A DNA stretch of 64,000 nucleotides from a gamma proteobacterium L18 (lineage in GTDB: Bacteria; Pseudomonadota; Gammaproteobacteria; Pseudomonadales; Pseudomonadaceae): the NCBI GenBank assembly GCA_000497835.1, contig KI547168.1:139528-203527 (forward strand). Reading direction: 5' to 3'. The notes below the pieces were generated by a model that was not told where the DNA came from, made no database searches, and was given only the letters and a program-made list of their open reading frames with translations. How positions within the stretch are numbered: position 1 is the first letter of the stretch; every line of letters begins with the position of its first letter. A program made the position numbers and the translations under genes. Below are positions 12,981 to 21,500 of the stretch, one piece after another.

Positions 12981-15056
12981 TCAAAAGTCCAGGCTAATGC
13001 CGGTATAGATCGCGCGGCCGTCACCCGGCGAGTGCAGCGGTGCCAAGGCTCCGTCCGAGTCATACCACACGTACTCATAGTAGCGGTTGGCAAGGTTCTT
13101 CACTTGTAGGTCCAGGCTGACGTGTTCGCTGACTTTCCAGGTGGCGCCTAGGTTGAACAGCACGTAGGCGCCATACTTGCCCTCCACGTTGTTCTTCTCC
13201 AGGTAATAGTCGCTCTGCCCATTCATCCACCCCGTGAGCTGTACCGTCGGTGTCAGCTGGTAGCTGGCCCCGGCGTTGTACACATGGTGGGGAATGTGGT
13301 CGATCTCGTTGCCCTCGCTGTCGGGGTAAGTCGCCCCGGCCTTGAGGATTTTCGAGTATTGCCAGGAGTACGCCATCCACGCTTCGGTGCGTTCGTTGGG
13401 GTGTAGATTGACCTGTAGGTCATAGCCCCAGCGACGTGTTTTGCCCACGTTGTCAGAGGCGCCGGTAGGGTCGTTGAGGCGGCGGCTTACTTCCCCTGAC
13501 GCTTCCTGTTGCCAGTAGGCCAGGCGGCCGTCGATCCAGCTGGCCGGGTTGATCTTGACCCCAGTTTCCCAGCCGTCGTTGATCGACGGCGCCAAGTCGT
13601 CGGTCTGCGGGGGAATCTTGTAGCTGGACGACCCCGTGCCCACCTGGAAGGTACGGCCCCAGTTGGCGTACAGGCTGGCCACCGACCAAGGCGAGTAGAC
13701 CACGCTCAACTTGGGCTGTTTGATCAGCCCGTAGTCGTTCATGTCGTAGTGCACCCCGGTCATCTGGTTGGTGAAGTCACCGCTGAGCTTGTCAACCCGG
13801 TACGCTGGAATGACCTTGAGAGTGTCGGAGGGTTCGATCACCGCCTGCACATAGCCACCCACGGTGTTGAAGTCGAAGTGCTGATCACGGGTCTGGGCCG
13901 TGCGCACCCGCTCCACGGTACTGTAGCGCTCGCTGATGTTCTGTTGGCGCTGGGTGTCCACGCCACCTTCTAGTGCCAGCGCATGCAGCCCGTCCACCTG
14001 GGGGCGCCAGGTCAGGGTGCTCATGGCGCCGTACTGGGTTTCATAGGCATCGCGTTCCTGTTGGGTACTGGCGCTCCAGTAACGGGTCCAGCGGCGGTCG
14101 TCGAAGGTGTTGAGGTAGGTCTTGGCCGCCAGCGACAGGTCGTCGGCAAGGTCCGTGTCGAAGTGCACGCTGGCGCTGTTCATGCGCCGCGTACCCTGGT
14201 CGGTGTCGTTGTAGCTGTTAGTCATGGTCGGGTGGCTGTGGGCGTTGGCGCCGGTGAGGTAGCCGGGCTCGTCGGCCTGGCCTTCGTAGTGTCGCAAGAT
14301 CAGACCGATTCGATACGCCTGGTCGTCTGGGGTGTAGAACCACTTACCGGCCACTGACACGCGGTCCTGATCAGCATGATCGCGGTAACCGTCGGCCTTC
14401 TGGTACGCCAGGAAGTAGTTCTGCGTCCAGTTGGCGGTTTCGATACCCTTGGCCAGTTGGGTCTCGCGGGTGCCATAGCTGCCGTAGCGCACCCGCGCCT
14501 TGGTGTAGTCGCCGCCGATGCGCGTGTTGATGTTGACGTTGCCCGCGATGTTGTTCAGGCCATAGCGTGGGTCGCTAGTGCCGCGCACCACTTCGATATT
14601 GTCGATGTCCAGCGGAAATACCATGTCCATGAAGGGCATGTTGCCGTCGTTGCTGTTGCTGGGGATGCCATCGATCAATAGTTTCACGGCGTTCACTTCA
14701 CCTTCGCCATTGAAACCGCGGAAGGAAATCTTCCCCGACGTGGTGCCCTGGTTGAACTCGGTCAGCTCAACACCGGGCACCCGGCTGAACAGTTCCCAGC
14801 TGTAGGTGACGGGCATTTTCTCGATCACGTCGCCGCCCAGTATGTCTACTGAGCTGAGCACGCTGTTGGTGGAGAGCGGACCGCTCGGGGCGCTATTAAC
14901 GGTGACGGTGCCCAGGGTCAGGGTAGAATCGTGTTTGCTGTCTGCCAGGGCATGGGCCGTGGGTAGGGCGGTCAGTGTAGTGGAGAGCAGCAGGGTGGTG
15001 TTGAATGTGTGGGCACGGGAAGGCCGCGCCTTTTTTGCGTTGCGCTGAAACGTCAT
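12981..15056 (-). CDS. TonB-dependent receptor (TBDR-B), in copC unit
   Basis: The 691-residue protein has a long N-region with a signal segment (to about residue 38). The plug contains SVDILGGDVIEKMPVTYSWE, KISFRGFNGEG and NIEVVRGTSDPRYG. The barrel ends YTGISLDF. The plug differs from classic siderophore receptors, and it is not an OprC copy: the OprC Met/Cys plug motif is missing. The gene lies between a DUF2946 gene (99 nt upstream) and copC (68 nt downstream), all on the minus strand, which points to an operon for copper or a copper complex (inference). An AGGA ribosome site precedes the start. Confidence 0.92.
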   Translation of the reverse strand: MTFQRNAKKARPSRAHTFNTTLLLSTTLTALPTAHALADSKHDSTLTLGTVTVNSAPSGPLSTNSVLSSVDILGGDVIEKMPVTYSWELFSRVPGVELTEFNQGTTSGKISFRGFNGEGEVNAVKLLIDGIPSNSNDGNMPFMDMVFPLDIDNIEVVRGTSDPRYGLNNIAGNVNINTRIGGDYTKARVRYGSYGTRETQLAKGIETANWTQNYFLAYQKADGYRDHADQDRVSVAGKWFYTPDDQAYRIGLILRHYEGQADEPGYLTGANAHSHPTMTNSYNDTDQGTRRMNSASVHFDTDLADDLSLAAKTYLNTFDDRRWTRYWSASTQQERDAYETQYGAMSTLTWRPQVDGLHALALEGGVDTQRQQNISERYSTVERVRTAQTRDQHFDFNTVGGYVQAVIEPSDTLKVIPAYRVDKLSGDFTNQMTGVHYDMNDYGLIKQPKLSVVYSPWSVASLYANWGRTFQVGTGSSSYKIPPQTDDLAPSINDGWETGVKINPASWIDGRLAYWQQEASGEVSRRLNDPTGASDNVGKTRRWGYDLQVNLHPNERTEAWMAYSWQYSKILKAGATYPDSEGNEIDHIPHHVYNAGASYQLTPTVQLTGWMNGQSDYYLEKNNVEGKYGAYVLFNLGATWKVSEHVSLDLQVKNLANRYYEYVWYDSDGALAPLHSPGDGRAIYTGISLDF

Positions 15057-15155
15057 GGTTCACGGTTCCTGGTGAGCCAAGTAATCGATCATGCACGTGC
15101 GCACTGGCCCGAAGTGGAGTGGCGTCGTACTGAATTTATGGGAAAAGAAAGCCGC

Positions 15156-15563
15156 TCAGGACATCGGGGACGCGCGGGGGTTGAGGCTGGTCCAGCGAAA
15201 GCGCGGCGTCAGGCTAGGCACCATGGGTTGGGCCTGGGGCGCCTGGGCAATGTAGCGCGGTGCTGGCGCATGCCAATGGCTGGAGAGCGGGCCGGCCATG
15301 CCGCTGGCACCGCAGCAACAGCAGTCGCCGTGGTGCATCTTGTGCGGGTGAGGGTCGAGCACGTCGATGAGCCGGCGCATCTCATCGTGCATGGTCGGCA
15401 TGCCGTGCATGGCACAGTCATCGGCCATCATCGCCGCCGGCATGCCTTCCATCAGTTGCATCTGCTGGGCATGCAGAGGCATGGCCAGCAGATTGACCAG
15501 CACGGCCAGGCAGGCCAGCCAGTGGCTGAGGTGTCGACCTGAAAACATGCGAGCGTCCGTCAT
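15156..15563 (-). CDS. DUF2946 family protein, copy 1 (upstream of TBDR-B)
   Basis: The 135-residue protein has an N-terminal helix (WLACLAVLVNLLAMPLHA). It is followed by dense metal-ligand sequence: MQLMEGMPAAMMADDCAMHG, then HPHKMHHGDCCCCG with four consecutive cysteines. The C-terminus has SLNPRAS. It is the most Cys/His/Met-rich of the five copies and lacks the second helix seen in the others. It is the first gene of the unit with TBDR-B and copC. No ribosome site is seen before the ATG at 15563, and a TAGAAT box lies 9 nt upstream. Soft-metal (copper) binding is inferred from composition. Confidence 0.78.
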   Translation of the reverse strand: MTDARMFSGRHLSHWLACLAVLVNLLAMPLHAQQMQLMEGMPAAMMADDCAMHGMPTMHDEMRRLIDVLDPHPHKMHHGDCCCCGASGMAGPLSSHWHAPAPRYIAQAPQAQPMVPSLTPRFRWTSLNPRASPMS

Positions 15564-15572
15564 AGGGGGCGT

Positions 15573-15578
15573 ATTCTA
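15573..15578 (-). promoter_or_regulatory. -10-like box, DUF2946 copy 1
   Basis: TAGAAT on the minus strand is followed by 9 nt (ACGCCCCCT) and then the ATG. It is a close match to TATAAT placed for a leaderless or near-leaderless transcript. Confidence 0.5.
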
Positions 15579-15697
15579 GCCGCAAGCAGGCGACGAAAGG
15601 TAGAAGGTTCTTTGTGTGTTATTTTGTTGCAGGTGGTGATGTTTAGGTCTGATCGCAGTGGGAGCAGAGACCTATGGACTTTTGAGGGGGGATTGAC

Positions 15698-16231
15698 ATG
15701 ATCCTTACTACACGGCGCTTGTTACTCAGCATCCCGCAGTCGGCTGACCTAGCCGCGTTGTATGCGATTTATGGCGACCCGGCCACACAGCGCTTCAACC
15801 CTGCCGGTCCATTGACGGACATCACCCAGGCCAAGGAACTGCTAGATGAGTGGCAACGCCAATGGCGGGTGCTGGGTTATGGTCAGTGGGCCGTGGCACT
15901 TAAGGCCGAGCCTGACCGGGTGCTTGGTTTTGGCGGGATCGGGATGTGGCCGTATCTGGGCGAACCACGCATGAACCTAGGCTACCGTTTCGCTCAAAGC
16001 GCCTGGGGCCAGGGGCTAGCTACCGAACTGGGGCAAGCGGCGCTGACGTTCGGGTTGGTTGAGCACCAGCTACCGGCGATCTTCGGCCTCGTGCGGCCCG
16101 AGCATGCGGCGTCCATCAGAGTATTGGAGAAAATAGGCATGCAGCGTTTTGGTACACTGGACGACGTGCCTGGGCAGGCGCACAGTCTGGTACTGAGAGC
16201 CTTGGCGTTCCAGTCAGACAGCGGCGGGTGA
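15698..16231 (+). CDS. GNAT family N-acetyltransferase (RimJ/RimL type)
   Basis: The 177-residue protein begins with LTTRRLLL, typical of the RimJ/L-like acetyltransferases. It has the acetyl-CoA binding region around RMNLGYRFAQSAWGQGLATE and ends with the VLEKIGMQRFG block. It transfers an acetyl group from acetyl-CoA to an unknown amine, in the cytoplasm. A run of Gs gives a strong ribosome site. It stands between divergent metal genes and is probably not part of either unit, although the next gene starts only 59 nt later. Confidence 0.88.
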   Translation: MILTTRRLLLSIPQSADLAALYAIYGDPATQRFNPAGPLTDITQAKELLDEWQRQWRVLGYGQWAVALKAEPDRVLGFGGIGMWPYLGEPRMNLGYRFAQSAWGQGLATELGQAALTFGLVEHQLPAIFGLVRPEHAASIRVLEKIGMQRFGTLDDVPGQAHSLVLRALAFQSDSGG

Positions 16232-16276
16232 CCCGAAGCGAACGCCGTGCACTTCAAGCAATAGGGGGTTCGGTGC

Positions 16277-16282
16277 TATAGT
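16277..16282 (+). promoter_or_regulatory. -10-like box, DUF2946 copy 3
   Basis: TATAGT is followed by 8 nt (CGCCCGCC) and then the ATG of the DUF2946 gene. A weak TTCAAG lies 18 nt upstream as a possible -35. Confidence 0.5.
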
Positions 16283-16290
16283 CGCCCGCC

Positions 16291-16704
16291 ATGAAACTGG
16301 CCTATTCCCAGCGAACCCTTGTTGCCTTGGCACTCTATTGCACTGTGCTCTTCAACGTGTTCGCCTGCGGTTTGTGCCACGGCGAGATGACCGGCATGCA
16401 CCTCAACATGCTGGGGGGCAGTTTCTGCTCCAGCGTCGATGTTCAGTCTTCCGTATCTGCGTTCCATGACGCCGGGGATGCCATGGGCGTATGGATGAAG
16501 AATTACGTTTGCCCTGTGTGCTCCACGGTCATTCAGACCGTATTGTTGTTTCTGGGCCTATTCTGGCTGATTAGAATTCCCTTCAGGCGCCCGTTCTGCC
16601 CGGACGCTCGTGGCAAATCGCCCCCGCGATATTCCTGGCCGTCGGCCAACCCCCGTGCTTCCCCCTTCGTGATTGTTTTCTCGATTCAGCTATCAGATCG
16701 CTGA
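16291..16704 (+). CDS. DUF2946 family protein, copy 3 (SCO1/PCuAC unit)
   Basis: The 137-residue protein has an N-terminal helix leading to the motif LFNVFACGLCHGEM. This is followed by MHLNMLGG, a second helix with VCPVCS just before it, and a C-terminal region with SANPRASPF. It is less Met-rich than the other copies but has an added CPVC pair. It is the first gene of a same-strand run with an unknown protein, SCO1 and PCuAC, unlike the other copies, which precede receptors. That suggests the family serves the wider copper pathway and not one receptor only (inference). Confidence 0.75.
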   Translation: MKLAYSQRTLVALALYCTVLFNVFACGLCHGEMTGMHLNMLGGSFCSSVDVQSSVSAFHDAGDAMGVWMKNYVCPVCSTVIQTVLLFLGLFWLIRIPFRRPFCPDARGKSPPRYSWPSANPRASPFVIVFSIQLSDR

Positions 16705-16765
16705 AGCGCGGCTGCCTGCACGGCTGCGTCTGCGCGATGAACTGTATTCTCGAAGGAGGGACGTC

Positions 16766-17287
16766 ATGTTGAACACCTTTGCAGCACCGGACCTTGCCAG
16801 GTCCGGTTTGGGCTCTCGGCGCAAGCAAGCGCAGATGCCATTCCCCGACTTTCCTTGCAATGCACGCAGCTTCGTGCACATGGACGCCAAGCTGTTGCCG
16901 TATTGGCACGCACTATTTGATGTGTGCCCGGCGTTGCTCAGGCTAGATCCGCCGGAAGGCTTCAACCTGTTCCGCGAATTCATGACCTGGGCCTATCGTC
17001 AGCATGTGGCGCCGGATTGGACCTATCATTTGAGTGTATGCCGTTGGCTGGTTCGTTCCGGTTACCACAGTCAGGTGAATGAGGAACATCTGGAACCCTT
17101 GATGCTGGCGGCTGCCGCCCGGTGGGTAGCTACCGATGACACTCAGGCTTTCGGTGTCGTCATTGCCTGGGAAGGTGGTGTACGCGTGCTGGACTGGAAG
17201 GTCGCCCCCTCGGCATCGGTCAAAAAAACAGGTCGAAGAGCAAGATATTCCCGGCTTTCACTGGGATTTCGCCTGGAGTCCGCTTAA
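16766..17287 (+). CDS. Unknown protein with possible frameshift near C-terminus
   Basis: A clear GAAGGAGGG ribosome site fixes the ATG at 16766. The 173-residue product is soluble, with PYWHALFDVCPALLRLDP and REFMTWAYRQH; I do not recognise the family. At 17222-17228 there is a run of seven As (Lys-Lys codons). Beyond it the reading frame gives an Arg/Ser-rich tail. The +1 frame instead gives QVEEQDIPGFHWDFAWSP and continues to 17354. The second looks like the better protein, so the gene may be frameshifted or use slippage. It lies between DUF2946 copy 3 and SCO1. Confidence 0.6.
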   Translation: MLNTFAAPDLARSGLGSRRKQAQMPFPDFPCNARSFVHMDAKLLPYWHALFDVCPALLRLDPPEGFNLFREFMTWAYRQHVAPDWTYHLSVCRWLVRSGYHSQVNEEHLEPLMLAAAARWVATDDTQAFGVVIAWEGGVRVLDWKVAPSASVKKTGRRARYSRLSLGFRLESA

Positions 17288-17491
17288 AAACACCAGACAG
17301 TTGCTGTTCAGCCGCTGGTTGCCTGTGTGCTCTCAGGACCCTCGTCAAATTTGACTCACAGGTGCCCGGGGTGATCGGCGTCTTCGAACGGCCATGATGT
17401 TTGTCACAGCTGGCAAATGCCTGTGCAGCATCCTGGCCCCACGCATGCGGGACGAACAGGGATGGTTCGGCCCGTTTCAGGAGGCAAATAT

Positions 17492-18097
17492 ATGCAGTAC
17501 GACTTCAGTCGTCGTCAGGTAATCATCGGTTTGGGGGCTTTTAGCCTGATGCTGTTGAGTGGTTGTGATGACAGTGGTGTGCCCCACTTTAAATTCGGTA
17601 GGGACTTGAGCGAAACCCTGGACTCGCGCGAATTCAAACTTAAGGACGGCCAGGGGAAAGAAGTGACCCTAGCCGATTTTCGTGGGCGTATCCCGATGGT
17701 GTTCTTTGGCTTTACCCAATGCCCGGCTATTTGCCCCACCACGTTGTCCAGGGCCGTGAAAATCAAGCGTTTGTTGGGTAAGGACGGCGACCGCTTGCAG
17801 GTGATCTTCATTACCTTGGACCCCGAGCGCGACACGCCGCAGATGCTGGACGCATATGTGCACGCTTTCGATCCGGCTTTTATCGGTTTGTCGACGGGCG
17901 AAGAACAGACGCGCAAGCTCGCCGATGAATATAAGGTCTACTATAAGAAAGAGCCGGTTGGAGAGTCTTATACAATCTCTCACACGGCCACCAGCTACGT
18001 GTTCGATGCGACTGGGAAGCTGCGCTTGTCGCTGGCGCATAATCTGAGCGCCGAACAATGTGCCGAGGATTTGCGCCAGGTCATGAAACTTGGTTGA
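17492..18097 (+). CDS. SCO1/SenC family copper chaperone lipoprotein
   Basis: The 201-residue protein has a lipobox LLSGC (Cys 25), preceded by SRRQVIIG, which also has a twin-arginine look. It carries the thioredoxin-like Sco fold, with CPAIC (Cys 77 and 81) and the conserved His at about 164 (TISHTA) as copper ligands. Sco proteins help assemble the CuA site of cytochrome c oxidase at the periplasmic face of the inner membrane. The ATG at 17492 is supported by GGAGG. It is followed 31 nt later by a PCuAC gene, the usual partner in CuA assembly. Confidence 0.93.
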   Translation: MQYDFSRRQVIIGLGAFSLMLLSGCDDSGVPHFKFGRDLSETLDSREFKLKDGQGKEVTLADFRGRIPMVFFGFTQCPAICPTTLSRAVKIKRLLGKDGDRLQVIFITLDPERDTPQMLDAYVHAFDPAFIGLSTGEEQTRKLADEYKVYYKKEPVGESYTISHTATSYVFDATGKLRLSLAHNLSAEQCAEDLRQVMKLG

Positions 18098-18128
18098 AAT
18101 ATTTGAATAATAAACGGCAGGGAAAACT

Positions 18129-18569
18129 ATGTTCCACATCGCAAAAGCAACTGTGCTCGGTCTGTCGCTGGTGGTAAGTTCCTACGCCTGTGCGCAGGTC
18201 GTGGTCACCGATGCCTGGGTACGGTCCACTGTGCCCAATCAGTCCTCGACGGGGGCGTTCATGAAGCTCAAGGCCGATGAGGACAGCAAGCTGGTAGGCG
18301 CCAGTTCGCCGGTGGCCAAGGTAACGGAAATTCATGAAATGACCATGGAAAACGACGTGATGAAAATGGGCAAGGTACCGGCCATCGCCTTGCCCGCTGG
18401 TTCTGAGGTGTCGCTGGATGTCAACGGGTATCATGTGATGCTGATGGGCTTGGTTCACCAAGTGAAAGAGGGTGAAACGGTGCCCCTGACTTTGATGGTC
18501 GAGGACCACGCTGGTCATCGCCAGTCCGTTCATGTGGCTGCGGTGGTTCGGTCGCTGACCGCGCAGTGA
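18129..18569 (+). CDS. PCuAC-type periplasmic copper chaperone, copy 1
   Basis: The 146-residue protein has a signal peptide ending SYACA-Q. It has the full Cu(I) motif: HEM at 69-71, MKM at 78-80 and HVM at 102-104, as in H(M)X10MX21HXM. PCuAC passes Cu(I) to Sco and cytochrome oxidase CuA sites. It follows SCO1 in the same direction. A second, more distant PCuAC gene is present at 29028-29483. Confidence 0.93.
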   Translation: MFHIAKATVLGLSLVVSSYACAQVVVTDAWVRSTVPNQSSTGAFMKLKADEDSKLVGASSPVAKVTEIHEMTMENDVMKMGKVPAIALPAGSEVSLDVNGYHVMLMGLVHQVKEGETVPLTLMVEDHAGHRQSVHVAAVVRSLTAQ

Positions 18570-18599
18570 CGAATGTCACCAGGCTAAGCAGGTGAAAAG

Positions 18600-18782
18600 T
18601 TGAGTCGATTGATGATGTGCGTGGGATTATTGACCGTTATTGGTGCCTTGACGCTTGGGACTAGGTTTGTGATCTCTTCCTTTGGGCTCGACGAGACGTT
18701 CGATCGTTGGGATCGTGCGCAGCACAGCAGCTTTCCCTACACTGGCAGCCAGCCGGACTGGTCTGATTACTGCCGGTCCTGA
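18600..18782 (+). CDS. Small single-helix membrane protein, unknown
   Basis: The 60-residue frame uses a TTG start after AGGTGAAAA. A membrane helix (residues 4-26) precedes a polar tail rich in Asp, Trp and Ser (FDRWDRAQHSSFPYTGSQPD). It starts 30 nt after PCuAC and is probably the last gene of the SCO1 unit. I recognise no family; it could be an assembly helper, but that is only a guess from position. Confidence 0.45.
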   Translation: MSRLMMCVGLLTVIGALTLGTRFVISSFGLDETFDRWDRAQHSSFPYTGSQPDWSDYCRS

Positions 18783-19096
18783 TACGTTCATGTGTTTGAC
18801 CACAATAAAGTTTCCAGGGGAGGGGTGGCCATGAGCTGTCCCTTTCTTTGCATGCCCCCTCCATCCAGTTTTTGCTTGCGACATTCTGACGCACCCCTGT
18901 GTCATGAGCGCGCCAACCATTCATATCCGGCGCATCAAGCATGCGTGATCTTAAAGTGTGGCGCATTGTCGCAGTTCCTGCTCGCAGCCTCCGCCCGTTA
19001 AAGTGATGACACAGTTCGCAAGGCTCTGAAAGCGGGGTTTTTGCCATGTTTGCATCCCCAATAGCGTGATTGTCATCTTTGGTTATGGGGCGGAAA
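18783..19096 (+). other. 314-nt gap upstream of the LysR gene
   Basis: No convincing gene. The part next to the LysR start is A/T-richer and should hold its promoter; no operator could be defined. Confidence 0.4.
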
Positions 19097-20017
19097 ATGG
19101 ACATGCTGCATATGATGGTGGCCTTTAGCCATGTGGTGCGGAGCGGCAGCTTCAGCGCCGCCGCCGAGCGCCTGGACACCAGCACTGGTCAGGTGTCGCG
19201 CAGGGTGGCTGCACTGGAATCGCACCTGCATGTAAAACTGCTCAACCGTACCACCCGCCGCTTGGCGTTGACCGAAGTCGGTCAGCGTTACCTGGTCCGT
19301 TGCGAGCAGATCATCGCCTGCATTCAGGAGGCAGAAGGGGAGATCTCATCAGGACGCAGTATGCGGGCGGCCCCCATCAGGATACGGGTGACCACTGATG
19401 TCGATTCGCAGTGTGTGGTCGGTGCCATTGCTCGTTTTCGCAAGCAACATCCGCAGGTACATTTCAACCTCACCATCAGTGATAAGCAGGTCGAGCCCGA
19501 CGACACGGAGCACGACGTCTCCATTATGTTGGCTGACGAGCTGCCGCAGGGTGCGCCACTCGCCACTTGCCTGGGCAAGACCAGACTGGTGGCTTGCGCC
19601 TCACCGTTGTATCTCAAGCGCAAGGGTGTGCCGGTGCAGCCAGGTGACCTGGCACGATTTGACTGGGTGCGGATGGCGTCCGATACCCAAGGTCGGATTG
19701 CCTTTATGTGTGATGAGGCGCCAGCGCATTGGTTGCCCTCGACCAAGACGGCCGTGACCGTCAACTCTCTTTCAGCGCTAGCAAACGTACTGGCCAACCA
19801 CTTGGGTGTGGGGCTTTTGCCGCTTTCGGTAGCTCGCAAGGCCTTTGCCGAGCGTCAGCTGGTGGAGGTGCTGCCAGGCTATCACTCCCGCGTCATGGGC
19901 ATTTATGCCATGGGTAACATTCAGTCGCGTTTCGATAGCCGCATCGCACAATGGTTGGAATACCTGCAGACCGCCTTGTCGCATTGTTTCGTTGTGGCAC
20001 CGCCGAGCGCTCGCTAA
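19097..20017 (+). CDS. LysR family transcriptional regulator
   Basis: The 306-residue regulator starts MDMLHMMVAFSHVVRSGSFSAAAERL, a typical N-terminal winged helix-turn-helix (residues 1-60, with STGQVSRRVAALE as recognition region). A substrate-binding-like effector domain (about 90-300) follows. I chose ATG 19097 because it puts the HTH at the family position; ATG 19085 is possible. It ends 40 nt before cioA on the same strand and may control it, although LysR genes more often face their targets. The effector is unknown. Confidence 0.88.
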   Translation: MDMLHMMVAFSHVVRSGSFSAAAERLDTSTGQVSRRVAALESHLHVKLLNRTTRRLALTEVGQRYLVRCEQIIACIQEAEGEISSGRSMRAAPIRIRVTTDVDSQCVVGAIARFRKQHPQVHFNLTISDKQVEPDDTEHDVSIMLADELPQGAPLATCLGKTRLVACASPLYLKRKGVPVQPGDLARFDWVRMASDTQGRIAFMCDEAPAHWLPSTKTAVTVNSLSALANVLANHLGVGLLPLSVARKAFAERQLVEVLPGYHSRVMGIYAMGNIQSRFDSRIAQWLEYLQTALSHCFVVAPPSAR

Positions 20018-20057
20018 GCGTGACGGCGTCACTTTTCTCTGTAACAAAGGAACCGCT

Positions 20058-21497
20058 ATGTTTAACTTAGAGGCGCTGGACCTTGCGCGAATGCAGTTCG
20101 CGTTTACGGTCTCGTTCCACATCCTGTTCCCCGCCATCACCATCGGCCTGGCCAGTTTCCTGGCCGTGCTCGAAGGCCTGTGGCTCAAGACCAAGGATGA
20201 CACCTACCGCGATCTGTACCATTTCTGGTCGAAAATTTTCGCCGTCAACTTCGGCATGGGCGTGGTCTCGGGCCTGGTCATGGCCTACGAGTTCGGCACC
20301 AACTGGAGTCGCTTCTCGGACTTCGCCGGCGCCGTCAACGGGCCGCTGCTGACCTATGAAGTGCTGACCGCGTTCTTCCTGGAAGCCGGTTTCCTCGGCG
20401 TCATGCTGTTCGGCTGGAACCGTGTGGGCCGTGGCCTGCACTACTTCTCCACCGTCATGGTGGCCGTGGGCACGCTGATCTCCACCTTCTGGATCCTGGC
20501 TTCCAACAGCTGGATGCAGACCCCGCAGGGCTACGAGATCGTCGACGGTCGCGTGATTCCGGTGGACTGGCTGGCGGTGATCTTCAACCCTTCGTTCCCG
20601 TTCCGCCTGGCGCACATGGCTATCGCCGCCTTCGTCGCCACCGCGTTCTTCGTCGGCGCCTCGGCGGCCTGGCACCTGCTGCGTGGCCGCGACAACGCGG
20701 CCATCCGCAAGATGTTCTCCATGGCCATGTGGATGGCGCTGATCGTCGCGCCTATCCAGGCAGTGGTCGGTGACGCCCACGGCCTGAACACCCTGGAGCA
20801 CCAGCCGGCCAAGATCGCCGCCATCGAGGGCCACTGGGAAAACGTCGGCAACGAGCCGACCCCGCTGATCCTGTTCGGCATCCCGGACATGAAGGAAGAG
20901 AAGACCAAGTACGCCATCGAAGTGCCGTACCTGGGCAGCCTGATCCTGACCCACAGCCTGGACAAGCAGATCCCGGCGCTGAAGTCCTTCCCGCCTGAAG
21001 ACCGCCCGAACTCGCTGATCGTGTTCTGGTCGTTCCGCGTCATGGCCGGCCTGGGCATGCTGATGATCGCCGTAGGCCTGTGGAGTGCCTGGCTGCGCTG
21101 GCGCGGCGGCCTGTACACCAACCGCCTGTTCCTGACCCTGGCCATGTGCATGGGCCCGGCTGGCCTGATCGCCATGCTGGCGGGCTGGTTCACCACTGAA
21201 ATCGGCCGTCAGCCGTGGGTCGTGTACGGCCTGCTGCGCACCGCCGACGCAGTGTCCAACCACAGTGTCACGCAGATGAGCATCACCCTGGTGCTGTTCG
21301 TGGTGGTGTACTTCTCGCTGTTCGGTACCGGCTTCGGCTACATGATGCGCCTGGTGCGCAAGGGTCCGAAAACCCACGAAGGCGCAGAAGCTACCCATGG
21401 TGGCCCTGGTCAAACGCGTACGCCTGCACGCCCTCTCTCCGCCGCCCACGAAGGCAGCGAAGAAGGCCACGCCGACAGCCTGAACAAGGGGAACTGA
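20058..21497 (+). CDS. cioA: Cytochrome bd-type (CIO) oxidase subunit I
   Basis: The 479-residue integral membrane subunit carries the three haems that reduce oxygen with ubiquinol as electron donor. The axial haem ligand is in SFHILFPAITIG. The Q-loop is short, as in the cyanide-insensitive oxidase class, and the GRQPWVVYGLLRTADAVS block is present near the C-terminus. CIO pumps no protons and contains no copper, so it can work in cyanide or when copper is short. The start at 20058 follows AAAGGAACC. cioB begins 3 nt after the stop. Confidence 0.96.
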   Translation: MFNLEALDLARMQFAFTVSFHILFPAITIGLASFLAVLEGLWLKTKDDTYRDLYHFWSKIFAVNFGMGVVSGLVMAYEFGTNWSRFSDFAGAVNGPLLTYEVLTAFFLEAGFLGVMLFGWNRVGRGLHYFSTVMVAVGTLISTFWILASNSWMQTPQGYEIVDGRVIPVDWLAVIFNPSFPFRLAHMAIAAFVATAFFVGASAAWHLLRGRDNAAIRKMFSMAMWMALIVAPIQAVVGDAHGLNTLEHQPAKIAAIEGHWENVGNEPTPLILFGIPDMKEEKTKYAIEVPYLGSLILTHSLDKQIPALKSFPPEDRPNSLIVFWSFRVMAGLGMLMIAVGLWSAWLRWRGGLYTNRLFLTLAMCMGPAGLIAMLAGWFTTEIGRQPWVVYGLLRTADAVSNHSVTQMSITLVLFVVVYFSLFGTGFGYMMRLVRKGPKTHEGAEATHGGPGQTRTPARPLSAAHEGSEEGHADSLNKGN

Positions 21498-21500
21498 GTC

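Noticed and set aside
12981..15056. Copper receptor OprC
   Set aside because: It is next to copC and DUF2946, but the plug lacks the OprC-type cysteine/methionine motif, so only a general TonB-receptor call is made.
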